Part shown: positions 36,508 through 48,281 of the stretch, one piece after another | How positions within the stretch are numbered: position 1 is the stretch's first letter | Layout: each line of letters starts with the position of its first letter | NCBI RefSeq assembly: GCF_013426205.1 | Contig: NC_089423.1 | Location: forward strand, 620,001-684,000 | DNA length: 64,000 nucleotides | Source of the DNA: Metarhizium brunneum | Taxonomy: Eukaryota; Ascomycota; Sordariomycetes; Hypocreales; Clavicipitaceae | Direction: 5' to 3' | Notes under the pieces: model-generated | Databases searched by the model: none | Told to the model about the DNA's origin: nothing | Seen by the model: the letters and a program-made list of their open reading frames with translations, nothing else | Made by a program: the position numbers and the translations under genes

Positions 36508-37037
36508 GCCTCCATAGATGTCCCGGGAGGCTGGAAGGCACAGTCATAGTCATGCCCTCTAGAAAATGCAGTTAGTATCAGTCCTAAAAAGCACCGAAGC
36601 TAAAGCAGACAAGCTTGCTCTATTCCTCTGGACTAGTCACAAGTCAGAGTCGATACCAAATGAGACAGGCCTGCCAAGAAACTCGCTACAGATATACAAT
36701 CTCATCCTGGACATCACTCACAAGAGACGCTAAAACAAAATGCGTCAGTTCTTAATCGCGCCAAGGGCTTAGCGTTGGTACATAGAAAGTATAGCAAGAT
36801 AAGACAAAGTCTAACACTTGCGTCAAAGTGGTTCCTAAGCCAACTCTAATGCTGACTATGGAAGCTTTGAGGAGTGGGCGTCTGTATAAAGGTTCCAAAC
36901 CCCCAAATATTTGCGCCTCAGTAATAAAATACGCAGCAAGGCAAGCGGACAATGCTGGCGTACATGTACTCGGTCTCGACGTACGATATATCGGCTTCCC
37001 CACACCAATATATTTCTCCTTCGTCCTCTCCGACAAA
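36508..37037. other. upstream of the Fic gene
   Basis: The promoter region shared by the minus-strand ORF at 36507 and the Fic gene. The Fic frame is open back to 36828 (70 extra codons), but that stretch does not look conserved. Confidence 0.4.
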
Positions 37038-38153
37038 ATGGACCCCTTGGTCGCGAGTCTCGTAAACGCTTTCGTCAAGAGTTGGCCTTCTTGGCACCGC
37101 CTTCGCCTTGGCAACAACCTTCGAGATGAAGAGGCCAAGCTGCAGCTCCCAGTAGACATGGCCACCATCATGGCCGAGGCACACAAAAAGTCACAGAGTA
37201 GCGGCATCGCCGCGTTTGCTGGTGCCTGGGCCGAAAAGTCTCTCATCACTCTCATCTACGGCTCCAACGTCATTGAGACGGCAGGCTCTACCCTTGGAAT
37301 CACCACGCGACTTTGCCAGGACATCTTTCGCGGTAGGCCGGTAGATGCGTATATCGACAAGAAGGACCCGGCCTACCGAGAGCACCTTGAGAACCTTGCC
37401 GAAACACATCGAAAGAGCGACATGGCCAACGTTGTTCGGTCCCGCAGAGAAGTCATTGGCCACGCCAACGCCCTTCGTTTCATGATTGACCACGTCATTC
37501 TCAACAACGAGGCCTGGTCCGAAGAGCTTATTCTACAGACACACAGGATCCTCTACGAGGGGATCGACGACGACGTTGTGCCGGGAAAGTATCGCACCCA
37601 TGAAGTGGCGGTTTGTTACAGCAGCCCCGGGGACAAGAAGACGAAGAAGACAAGTCTTTGCATGCGAGCGGCGGCCGTGCCACGCTATATGACGGCAATG
37701 GTCGAGCACCTAAACCACGATATCACGCAAGCCGAGGCGTCTGGGCAGCGTGACCCGTATACACTCGCTGCGCGCTACCACCACCAGTTCGTCATGATTC
37801 ATCCGTTCGCGGACGGAAACGGCCGCATGTCAAGAATCATTCTCAACACTCTTCTCCTCAAGTACGCCGGTCACGTTGCGCCTTTTGGATGCGGCAACGA
37901 CAAGGACGACTACTTGGCGATTGTCCGCAGAGCCGGCGTCGTATTTCACCGGGAGGATATGGAGGTGGACTTTGGGCAGCAGACGTGTCAATTTGAGTTT
38001 GCAAAGTTTGTGCTAGCAAAGTCCAAGCCGGGCCTGGAGCAGATGTGGGCTTGGGCGAGTGCCGAGCCGGAGGATGAATTTCTGTTCCGGGCCGTGGATC
38101 GACAAGTTGATGGCGGCTGCTGCTACACAAGCGAGAGGCACCGGACTTTGTGA
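37038..38153 (+). CDS. Fic-domain protein (probable AMPylator or deAMPylase)
   Basis: Fic proteins transfer AMP from ATP to Ser, Thr or Tyr of target proteins; some also remove it. This single-exon ORF encodes 371 aa. The catalytic loop HPFADGNGRMSR (residues about 255-266) matches H-x-F-x-[DE]-G-N-G-R-x2-R completely, so the enzyme should be active. An N-terminal IYGSNVIETAG (S76 to E80) fits the inhibitory-helix pattern [ST]-x3-E-[GN] except that Thr replaces the last Gly/Asn, which suggests a class II, self-inhibited enzyme. Between them, the LRFMIDHVILNNEAWSEELI and YHHQFVMIHP helices and a KYRTHEVAVC beta-flap region are typical. No signal peptide, so cytosolic. The start at 37038 (AAAATGG) is preferred over upstream ATGs at 36828 or 36858. 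Lack of introns and patchy distribution of the family in fungi are compatible with old lateral transfer, but the sequence alone cannot show it. Confidence 0.9.
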   Translation: MDPLVASLVNAFVKSWPSWHRLRLGNNLRDEEAKLQLPVDMATIMAEAHKKSQSSGIAAFAGAWAEKSLITLIYGSNVIETAGSTLGITTRLCQDIFRGRPVDAYIDKKDPAYREHLENLAETHRKSDMANVVRSRREVIGHANALRFMIDHVILNNEAWSEELILQTHRILYEGIDDDVVPGKYRTHEVAVCYSSPGDKKTKKTSLCMRAAAVPRYMTAMVEHLNHDITQAEASGQRDPYTLAARYHHQFVMIHPFADGNGRMSRIILNTLLLKYAGHVAPFGCGNDKDDYLAIVRRAGVVFHREDMEVDFGQQTCQFEFAKFVLAKSKPGLEQMWAWASAEPEDEFLFRAVDRQVDGGCCYTSERHRTL

Positions 38154-38927
38154 CTGTGGTGTAACCTGTGTAGTAATTTCGTGGCTTCCAGGGACGAGGC
38201 TTTCCCCCACTCTTGGACATGTCACACTGAGATAAAGGTGCGACAAAAAGTACATTTGCGGCATGTCAGCGAGCTGGGGGGATGGTGTACTTGTGCAGTG
38301 TATCGCAGAGTATACTTGTATATACTTATTTATCAAGAAGTGTAGACTAATATATTGTATTATATCACGGTGTACTGTTGTATATTGTGATATTTTGTGA
38401 TACATGGTAGTATATTGTAAAATATTGGAGCGTAGACTGTGACAGAGGCACCTCGTCTCGGTTACATACGTTGCACCTCGTGCTGCATGTGAGCGTGAGT
38501 GTGACGAGTCACACTTGACAGGGGTTGTATATAAGCTAGTCAAGACCAACCCCTACAAGATCAAGTTGTCATATCACACACAAGTCCTGGATGTGAAGAA
38601 TCCAGCTCGACCTGACTTGGCATGGGCCCCAGAGCTGCGGCTTTGCGAGTAATGTCGGTGAGGTCCGCCTCGGGAGATTTGCCTAGGTTGGCTGGCCCCA
38701 ACTCTGCCCCCTCGAGTCCGGGAGACGGCCAGGAAGAAGACATGTACTTCGGGAATAAGAACAAAGCCCGCCCCTGAGGGCCATTGGTTGGAAAACTCCA
38801 CAGTGAACTTGAATCACGGCAAAAGGGCCAAATATATGGGGAGCAGTTGAAGTCTTTTTTCCTTTTTCGAACTAACAGATCTATCTTGCAAGAACAAACA
38901 TGAAACCTAATCTAACTTGACGATTCT
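38154..38927. other. intergenic with AT-rich patch
   Basis: At 38300-38440 the DNA turns AT-rich with repeated TATATTGTA/ATATTGTGATA words, unlike the Fic gene before it. No gene is seen. Confidence 0.5.
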
Positions 38928-39233
38928 CTACTGCTGAAGCCGCTCCGTGACAGGTACCCGACTCGCGCCTGTCTCGTACACGTACTGGCACAGCATTGTT
39001 TGCGGGGAAGACGGCAGCTGCTGAAGCCTTCCTTGAAGCGTAGGAGGTGACCTGCAGCGATTTTAGTAAACAGACCACGTCTTGGCCGGGGTTTGTAAAC
39101 GATTGCGTCTTGTTGGCACTTACCCTGTCGAGGTGCTTCGTCCCGACGCATGTGGTGGTTGCGTACACGAGCGTGGGGTGTCAGCAGAGCTGCCTGCTTC
39201 AACGGCCAACGAGGACGTGGACTGATTAGACAT
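38928..39233 (-). CDS. tiny spliced gene, family copy A, 77 aa
   Basis: Function unknown. It is one of three related genes in this window (with 43221-43501 and 63460-63788). Exon 1 is 39233-39124 (110 nt); exon 2 is 39051-38928. The intron has a perfect GTAAGT donor, a TTACTAA branch and a CTGCAG acceptor, phase 2. Exon 1 encodes a Ser/Thr/Pro-rich tail starting MSNQSTSSLAVEAGSS. Exon 2 carries the family motif TMLCQYVYETGASRVPVTE near the C-terminus. Copy A is the most divergent copy after the motif, since the x4-[LV]-P part is GASR-VP and the end is short. No signal peptide or membrane span; probably a small soluble or disordered protein with one conserved helix. Read without splicing, this locus gives only unrelated ORFs in other frames. 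Confidence 0.6.
39052..39123 (-). other. intron of family copy A
   Basis: A 72-nt phase-2 intron, donor GTAAGT, branch TTACTAA, acceptor CTGCAG. Confidence 0.65.
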
Positions 39234-42200
39234 GATAAAGTATGGTATAATCAAGGGTGGATTTCTGAACGAGAGGGGTTGAGATGAATGCCAAACAGGT
39301 GTATATGGCACTGGGAGATGGGAATACTGATGAGGTCCTGGGACCACGGGGGGCGGCGGCACGGATTTTATAGACCGGCCTCGAGACTTTCCACAATACG
39401 GCCCGAAGACAATGACGGATGTGACTAGCTGATAAGGAAAAAAATGGATTGTCTGCGCTGCGCGGTTTTATTCACGCCTACGCCTAACCATGGGGAGAAT
39501 TGCTTCTTCTTCTTCTCGTTCTCGTCGAATGTCAGGGATGTGCCGGCGAGGAACTGCCACTGCCAAGTTGCCAACAATAGAGACGAGACGCACAAGACAT
39601 GGGAACTATAGGACCTTCTGACACTGCTGGCTACACACGGGCGTGGCCCAACAACATTGTCCGGACCAACTGTAGGAAATGTGTCCCATCGTCAGCATCG
39701 TGCTGTGGTGTTGCTCTATCAAGGCCAGGTGATTTTGCTTGGACGCAACAACGGGAGCTAGGGGGTCTGCGGAATGACGACGAAACACCCACATGTTTAC
39801 CAAGTGGTACGCCCCGGGGAAAATCGACGGGAGGGGGGCAGAAAGACACAGAAATATGTCAAGTACTATTGTAACCACCTGTCACCGGCACCAGGACAGG
39901 GGCTGTTCGTTAGAGCCGGCAGGGATTGGCTCGATCCCTGCCCGCCCAGCCCCTGCCAGTCGCAACTCTTCCCGATCGAGAATTCAAAGTTGGCCAGGGA
40001 TGGCCAAACGATTCTGCCCTGGCTAGGGCAGAGCTTGACAGCGGGCCCTGCAGGGGTGGAACCGATGGTCACGCATCTTTTTATTGTCCTAGGCCTCGGA
40101 AGCCGCTAGAAAAGGCCATGGTGGTTATCGTGATGTACGGGCAGATCAGAATTATTTGCGGCAACGATTATGCTAGATGTTTCCTTTTAAAAAAATTAAA
40201 ACAACAATAATAAGACCACGTCACGCAGCATTGTATAAATGCCACGGCAGTCCATGTCGAGATATTCCCGTCACCAACACGGCCTAGTGGCTTCTTCTCG
40301 GCACAAAAACAGCCTATTTTTGGCATCCATTTGATCAAAGGTATGCCAAAGAAAAGCTGGGCCAACCGGAAGACGATGAAGTCTAGCCCTGAGAAAGAAC
40401 AGTCGCTGAAGCTTCCAAATCCCTGCCCGTCAAGCGTTGACTCAAGACCAAACACACGACGGACGCAGAACAACGGCTCTGCAGAAGAACCCTGCATGGG
40501 CAGCTCGTGCGCATCCATGTCTCATGATGTAACGCCAGATTAGGGCGTCGACTACGATACGGCATACTGCTAGGCCAGAGCTGCCGATCGTCATGCCATC
40601 TGGGTTCCGTGCGCCTTTTTTTCTTGTTTCCTTTTTATCTCAAGGCTCGTGACCTGAAGCCGCCGGCGAGCCAATTACATCCCGCGCGAAACAGCACCCG
40701 GTGCGATTCGAGCAAGTAGACGCATAGACGCACTGCTGCTAGCCTCCGGCCACGAGCAGCTGTCTTGGCTCCACGGGCGAGAGATTCAGCCGCTGGGCAT
40801 GGCAAGAAGACGCGGACGGCTGTTGTCCACGACGTGTGTGCCTATGTGCGGGCGGAAGCTGATCCGACGGGTCTCCCGGGATCTTGGCCTCGCGGAAGCG
40901 GCGTGCACTGTCTGGTGGGCATTTGCTCGCCCGTGGTATGCTGGCCTTGCCTGTGCCTTGGTGATGAATCGCCGTCGCGGCCATGTGCCGCGCGCACTGA
41001 CCGCGGGCACTCATTCGTCCGGGAAGCGAGGAGGCCAGCGCGGATGATTGCCGGTCTTTTTTGTTTTGTTTGCTCGACGAAGCCCGCTGCGTCCGACACA
41101 TGCGGTCTGCCGGATCCTGCGGCACGTTGGTCGTCGTGGGTTTGGGCCAACATCTCTCGTGTAGACTGGACATGGGCCAACAAAGGAATTGAAGCGACAA
41201 CGGTGAATGGATTCAAGATTGCGGGAGCGGGCCGTTCCCCACTTTCCCCGCTGGGCCTAGACCCGAATAAGCCAGAGCTTGGACTTGAACTTTGACGTCG
41301 TCTCGGCTACGTCGAGAGAAAGTCGCGACGAGTGGCCCGTTGGATATGCTTTCTTTGACTGCGGGCATACAGAGTTTTGGGGTCTCTGGAGGAGTCTGCA
41401 TGCATATGTGCATGGGAGGAGGGGACTGAATGCCTGGGGCTCCTGGCTAAACCAGCGACCAGGTCGTTGGATTGTCCTGGCATGCATCGAGGGCGACGTG
41501 TCAGAGTGTCCGCACCAGATGAGGTGGGCAAATCTTGTCGTCGGAAAAAACATGTGTTTAAAAAAAAACTACAGCCTCGCGTCCTGGTGTGCAGAACCCG
41601 TGGACACCATGCTGGGTGGAGCTGTATCAAAAAAGCTTGGGTAGACGCCACTGAAGTTGTGACACCGTCACGGAGGCAAGATCTGCTTCTGATGTGCTGA
41701 AATGTGTAGCGGTGCCCAATGCCACAACCATGGCGATGTGATGCGACGCAAGTCAATCAAAGCTCTAGGCGATCAACAAGCGTCGCGTGGTGCATCTGCC
41801 TCGACCTCCCTTCCTCCTACGGATACCATCGGGCCAATCGAGTTTGTCGGCCTGGCCAGCCAACTACCCAGCGCCATCTCGCAGTAGACTGTCAGATTCG
41901 ATTATTTTTTGCCCACTGGCCCTGTTTATGTCGGGTTGATGCGCAGCCGCCGCAGCTCACACCTCGTTCTATGTCGCAAGAACCAAAGTCGTGCGTGCCA
42001 GCAACCGCCGGACACGGGGTTGACTCACACCAGGCCAGACAGTTGATCCGCACAATTTCCTTGTGGGTGAGATTCTTACATTTTTAGACCATGTGCTCAG
42101 TGTGAAACCAGTGACGCGTTCCATGACGGAACATGGCATTCGGTGCGTAGTGCGAGCCTTTCAACCCGCCGGGGGGGGGCTCGAATGGTTTCTTCCCTGT

Positions 42201-43220
42201 CTTGCATTTGGTTGGCGAAGAAAACAATGGTAGCACCGTACGTGGTAAATGTATGCCTGAAAGCTGTCTGCCCTTTTTCACTCCTGCACAGTCCGCCCGC
42301 GGAACGTCATGAGATGCCCAGTGCGCCTGCGAAATCTCCCGATGGCTCACTGCCAGATTGAAAAAAAAGTCAAAGGGCGAAATTCTGCCGCCGCAATTGA
42401 TACACCATGACGAACCGGAAACAGTCGGAACCACGCCAGGCAGGCCTCTGGTCCGCGAAAGCGAGTGCGATAAACGAGAGTCTGGCGGCGCGCACACCCA
42501 CCATCCGCCGTGATCCGCGTTCAGCAACTTTCCCTTCCTCCAGGGCTGGCCAGCGCAATCGTTCCGCCGGCGTGGAATTCAGAAGCCCAGACTGATGTAT
42601 CAGCACCACGCTGGGCCTGTGTGTATTTTTAGGAATGTTTGTAAGCTCCTTCGACATCATCTTGGCGGGTCATCGCTCACCTTGCGGCAGTCTGAGAAGC
42701 TTCCTATGCAACATGCCATTGTCTACGAGGCAACTAAAAAGGCGGCCGGAGGCACCTTTTGACCTCTGTAGGCCCTAACAGGCCTTGGCCCAGGTGTTGG
42801 ACAGCTCGGGGCTGGATGGCATTTGTCAGGATGTCTAGGCTGCCGCGGACCTTTCAAGATGCCATGTAGCATTCGATGCGCTGAGAATACAGGGGTCAAA
42901 CCCAGCAACCCTTTCTCCCGCTCACGTCAAGGGTGCCAGGGCTAGGGAGTCAAAGACAATCACCAACATCCCTGTCGTTACTTCACTGATGGTTGTTTCA
43001 ACCACGGAGGGACCTGGGGACAGCCGCGAAACAATATTGAAGCTATTAGTTCAGGCCTGCATTTGACAGATGGGGCCTCTGCATCGACCTTTTGGATGTA
43101 TTTGGCTACCTATGTGCCACCGCGTGATATCTCTCTCTTTGCCGACTCTGCAATTGACATTATATTTTCCCTCCCAAGGCCCATGGTACTATTTACACAA
43201 CGCAGCTTGATTTCCATTCC
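39234..43220. other. gene-poor stretch, 4 kb
   Basis: No supported gene. A CTTCTT/CGT simple run lies near 39505. Overlapping ORFs at 40.7-41.7 kb on both strands are compositional. Nothing with motifs. Confidence 0.4.
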
Positions 43221-43501
43221 CTACCGGTATTTTTGCGCAAATATTTCATTTATTGGGAGTTGCTCCTGTCTGGTTTCGTAGACGTACTGGTTGAGCATGT
43301 ACTCGTTGCGTTTGGAGCGTTTCTTTTTCCCGGCACTCGGAGCGCTGGCTTCAGGCCGCCTAAAAACACACCCGTCGCCATGTTAGACCTTGCTCAAGTT
43401 GATTTTCAAGTACAACCTGTTAGACAGACGAACCTTTCTGCGTAGCTCTGCGGCTGACCGGCATTCTGAGAGGAGGCCCCTCGCTTTTGGGTATCGGCCA
43501 T
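43221..43501 (-). CDS. tiny spliced gene, family copy C, 68 aa
   Basis: Function unknown; second member of the family also found at 38928-39233 and 63460-63788. Exon 1 is 43501-43434 (68 nt, starting MADTQKRGASS); exon 2 is 43359-43221. The intron is phase 2 as in the other copies, with donor GTTCGT, branch TCTAAC and acceptor TTTTTAG. The N-terminus is shorter and unlike the other two. A strongly basic stretch (GKKKRSKR) sits directly before the motif YMLNQYVYETRQEQLPINEI, which could be a nuclear localisation or nucleic-acid-contacting patch. The end is FAQKYR. The motif matches copy B at nearly every conserved position. No signal peptide. Confidence 0.65.
43360..43433 (-). other. intron of family copy C
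   Basis: A 74-nt phase-2 intron, donor GTTCGT (same as copy B), branch TCTAAC, acceptor TTTTTAG. Confidence 0.65.
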
Positions 43502-46500
43502 GATGGCAATGTATCGGGTCCCGTTGACAAGTAGTGCAGGCCCAGTATAATCAACGGTGGACGCTGAGATCAAGGCACAAATATGCAGGGACAAACGTCT
43601 CACATAAAAGAATGAGGAGCAGTGGTGGCAACGATGGAAGAGCCGAGTGATTTGGAAACACTGTGCCGTTCACGACGATTCAAGTTGGGCGCAGGCAGCC
43701 TTTTTATCCTACGCATGGCAGTCTGCCGCTGGCTACGGATGCCATGGCAGACATTCATTCAACCCCAGAGCCAAGACCACAGCTGGATCGGCGCTGTGAG
43801 CCAAAAGTGTCGATACATGTGTACTCCACAAGACGCAACCTGCGTAAGTAATCAGATGGCCCATGGGACGGAGTCCGCACATGCTGGCGGCGTCTGATGA
43901 TGCGCATCTCGCAGCGCACCAATGTCAACAGCCAATCCTGCCCCATTCGCTGCAAACGCAACCAAGTATACGGCCAATTGCCTGCGTTTTGCGTCTGGCC
44001 GACCCGCCTTCCGCGACCTTGGATGACAGACGACGCATCTTGCTCACCGCAGGGTGCGAAGAGGGCGACCAATCGTTGCTTTTAGCAAATACATCACCCT
44101 TGGCTGTTGCCAACAAGGTGCCAAAACAGGCTCGGCAGATTTTCTGCAGATAAAAAGAAACGCAGACCGGGATTCGGACTTCTCGGGCCGACAGCGAAGC
44201 TGCGTCATGGCGAAGCAAAGTCCACACATATTACAAACTCAAGCCCACGAGCGCATCGGGTATCGGCGTCTCGGCATGGTCTTTTGTTGCGCGAGAGCCT
44301 GCTTCTGCACAAACCCCCCCGGTGGTTCAACAGGACTCCCAGAGACAAAAGACTGGGCATGTCGGGGGCTGCGAAGCCATGCATTACATGGGAGTGGTGC
44401 GATTCAGCGGCCCAGATGTGTTCTGCACCACGGCAGCGGAGAGATTTCCGGACTTGGGGCGGCCACTCGACTCCTGCCCACCAAGCTGGTGCTTTCAATT
44501 TTGCCTCAAGGCTGTCTGGTCGACCTTGTGCGGCGCGCCTGGGCACTCCTGACAGCCCTCCCTTTCCGGAACCTGCTCCCTCCGCCACATCGGCCACAGG
44601 AACCAAATACGGGCGTGCAGCAACGGGCGCCGACTGGCCCAGGGACATTGACGGTTCGCAACCACCACGAGACTGGTGCGTGCAGCGGCAACAGCTCCGG
44701 TTCCTGTCTTGGGGGGAGAGCTAATGCAAAAGGCCAGGGCGGATGGCGCCCGCGAGCCAGTAGAACAGCGTGCTTTCGCGGGTTCGTACATTTTGGCAGG
44801 CCGGCCCGGGCTCGCGCAAGATGTTCTTCGACTTTGGCGACCGCTCCCGTGCGGCGTTGATGCCTGGGAGGCCCTCCCGTCGACTGGTCTGCCTGGACTA
44901 GCTCGCCGTGGTGCTTTTGATAGGCGGGCGATGGAGGCATGGCGTGCCGAGGGAGGCTTTCTTGCTTGCTTTTGCTGGCTGGAGCAGGCTGCTGCTGTAA
45001 TGTATGCCATCGGGTCTCGCCATACACATGGTTCGTGAGCACAAACTCTGCGGTGGCTGCTTACGGGGGACCTACGTGGCCCAGCGTCGGCGCGAGTAGC
45101 CAAAAACGCTCCTGGGTGGGCACGGCAGTCCCCAGTGGCATTTTCGACGCTGGTGGTTACACGCCTGGGGGAGGTCTCCGAAGCTCTAGTACTCCGTAGC
45201 ACACCATCTTCTTGCTGATGACAGCAGAGAATGGGAACACGCCAGACTGGCCGCAGGGGCGTGACTCTCTGCTGCTTCCGCGGGCAGCAAACTCCCCGCT
45301 GCACGATTCAAATATCGGGCGGGAAGGCAACACTCATGGAGTCTGGGCCCGAGGAGCTTCTTCACCTTGCCCAATGCGGGATTCTACGACCCCGTCAGCG
45401 CCCGGTCGAGGAGGATTGCACTGCATGTGCAAGGGGGAGGTGCAGGTGCGCCAGACACCGGGTCGCAGCAGTGAGGCAAACAAGGAATCAAACACATCAC
45501 CAGAGAGTCACCTGATTGCAGACCATGCGGGTGTCCTGGAAGCCATTGTCGGTAGAGTGACCCGAGTGTGGACGGCCAACGCGAAGTCTGCCAGTCATCA
45601 GGGACGGAAAATGCAACCCACCCACTCGACCCCGATTGAAAGAAAAAGAGACAATCTAAAATCATGGGTAAAAATAGCCCTTCTGCCCCTTGAGATGGTG
45701 TTTGTCACAAGGACAGTCGCCGTGGATGCTTCTGTGCCGCTGGCAGTTCCTGACTCGTCTCATCCGGAGCAGCCTCTCGGTTCGCGTACTCGGTAGGCCG
45801 GCCAACAACACCAGTGGTGAGACAGATCGTCATGACGCACGAAATGCACAAAATGCATACATGTGTGTGCCTCCAGCAGCCAAACGGGTATGACAAGTTT
45901 CCCGAGCATCCGTCGCATCCCTGGATGAGTCAAGTCTGTTGATGTGTGTCTTGGTGTTTCATGGGCAGGAGCGAGTAGTACTTGACCCTTTGTTTGGTTG
46001 CGCCAGGCCGCCAAAAAGGGTTAGTGATGCGCGGGAATTGCCAGTGGCCCCCACTTGCCGTCCTCGGCAGCTAATTTTAGCGCCTGGGCCAACGCTTAAA
46101 ATGGTCCGAAGATTAGATAAGCCTCGGCTCGTGCACCAGTTGACAGGATGAAGAATGAAGACGCTCGAAAGTATCGGCGGTGCGGATTGGGACTGGCAAA
46201 CGGTGAGGAGAGAAAAGGGGTGTAGAAGAGGGCGGCAAGGGGCTACACTGGCGATTTATTTTGCTGGACAGATTCCATCATTCTCGCACGCCTGGGGTTA
46301 AATGTGCATCCCCGTCGAGGTGTACTCCGTGTTGCATGGTGACTTACCGGGTAATCGTCGCAGAAGATTTTAGACGGCTAGTGAAGGGGGGCGGGAAGCA
46401 CGGAGCACTAGAATGCGACGGCCCCGGGTTGAGCAAGCAGAGCCACAACCCGCCCCCGTTGGTGTGCGCCTTGCAACCACCCCGCCACGTGTGCTGCCCT

Positions 46501-48281
46501 GCAAGGCAGCTCTCGACCGCGAATCCGCTCGCCAATGCAGCGTCCTGTCATAATCGTCAGGGGCCAGGGTCCACTGTGATGCGTTGGCAGGGTCTGCCTG
46601 GTGTGGATAATATACGTGCGTACTCCGTACTCTGGAGGAAAAAACCGCATCTCGGATGAGTCGAGATCGACTTGTCACGTAATCAAGGTGAGCGGCTAGG
46701 GGGGTGGATCAAGAGATGTTGATTGGTATTTGGTTCACCCTACACATGGAACGGACCGGCGAGCCAAATGTGCAGTAGTCATCCGGAATAGGCACTATAG
46801 ATATCAAGTCTGGTACTTTGTATGCATGACCAAGGAAGATGAAGCCCCGCAGGAAATTGCTGTAGACATTGCAACTGTCAGCACCGAGACAAACAGGCAC
46901 TTGCTGCGGGAAAAAATAGAGGTCACGTTTCATCTTGATCTATGTACGGAGGGCGCACACAGTAACTCGCAGGGCTTGGTGCAGGCTGCGGCGGTTGCCG
47001 CCACTCGGACACAGGCGTGAGCCTTTTGTCGCTGTGATGACGCTACGGAAGCGGACATGGCCCTGCGGATGTTTTTCGGAATCTTTTTTCCCTTTTGGCG
47101 CACAGCCAAAAATGCTCGTAGAAGCAGCTTGCCTGGTTCCCTCTTGCGATCCATCAGTTCACTGGCGAACCAGACAAGGCGACGAGTCGTTCCGTCTGGG
47201 GCTTCACTCGCGGAGTGGCTGGCGCGAGGACCGCAAAGCTGATGCGGATTATATGGCCATGCATGAAAGTGTCTGAGTGAGGCCTGGCGGGGTTCGTCAA
47301 CGGGCATTTCGGGAAGTTTGGTGGCCCAGTTCAGACTCGGCATGCGGCATGGCGGAGCATGAGCGATTGGCCTTTATGGTTCGTTCCCCCTTGGCGATGA
47401 CAACCTTGTTGCTGATCAAGCCAGCCGTTGTGTGGCGCGCCGCATGGTGAACATGGCGGTACGATGCCAACACACTGCAAAATTGGATTCAGTTTCTCGG
47501 GACGTCGAGACCGAGAAAATACGCTCGACCAAGTTGTTTCGCATATGGATTTCCTCCATTATCGCTTTACGCAGACCAGAAACAAGGCTTAAAGTAACCT
47601 ACGCTCCTATGCGCGTCTTCACGTTGCTTGGTTAAAATTGGAAAGGTATTATCGGCTTACCGAACAGGCCTCTGAATATGTGGCTGGTATTCTCCTCCAC
47701 CCAGCACTTTAGAAGAGCTACTTGAGTGAGCAGTGGAAACAAAATCCAGCCATATAGCTGCAGAGCGCATATTCTCGGCAACGAGACGGCAGGCTACATG
47801 GGATAGAAGGAGCACGTCTGCTGAAATGGTAGACGTATCTAAGCGCATCACGAGCCGGATAAGTATGCGAAAATGGAAAAGTAGACCGCTCCTCGCTAGG
47901 GGTGTTTAGGAGAGCGGAAGATATTAACCCGGCTGTAAGGATCATGGGGGATGTAAACACGGATAAGGGGGCGGAAAGTGACAGCAAACGTGAATGATTG
48001 GCAGTGTAGGAAGACAGAAAATAGTAAACGTCCTTGGGCAACTTGGAGGGCATGTCGCACATCAGTACAGCGTTTGCTAAAATATTGCGCTGTAACTGGA
48101 CATCGTTTTATATAAAACTAAAAGTATACCAACGTTTGGTTTCATGAAACTAAAACTCGCCTGGGTCCAGTTTCATAGTGTGTCTACACAGCACCGACCC
48201 AACATTGACAGGCCAGATAAGACACTGCTATTCTCGACTTTTGGACAATGTAGACGCGATGTTCGTTCAGTAGGCTCCCTT
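43502..48281. other. gene-poor stretch, 4.8 kb
   Basis: No supported gene. Large ORFs on both strands at 44.0-45.3 kb overlap each other in GC-rich DNA and have no motifs. Exact TACTCCGTA nonamers occur at 45190 and 46621. A GTTTCATGAAAC palindrome lies near 48140, beside TTTTATATAAAA. Confidence 0.4.

Noticed and set aside
44054..45304. Large overlapping ORFs on both strands (up to 269 codons)
   Set aside because: Mirror ORFs in GC-rich DNA without any domain or consistent codon bias.
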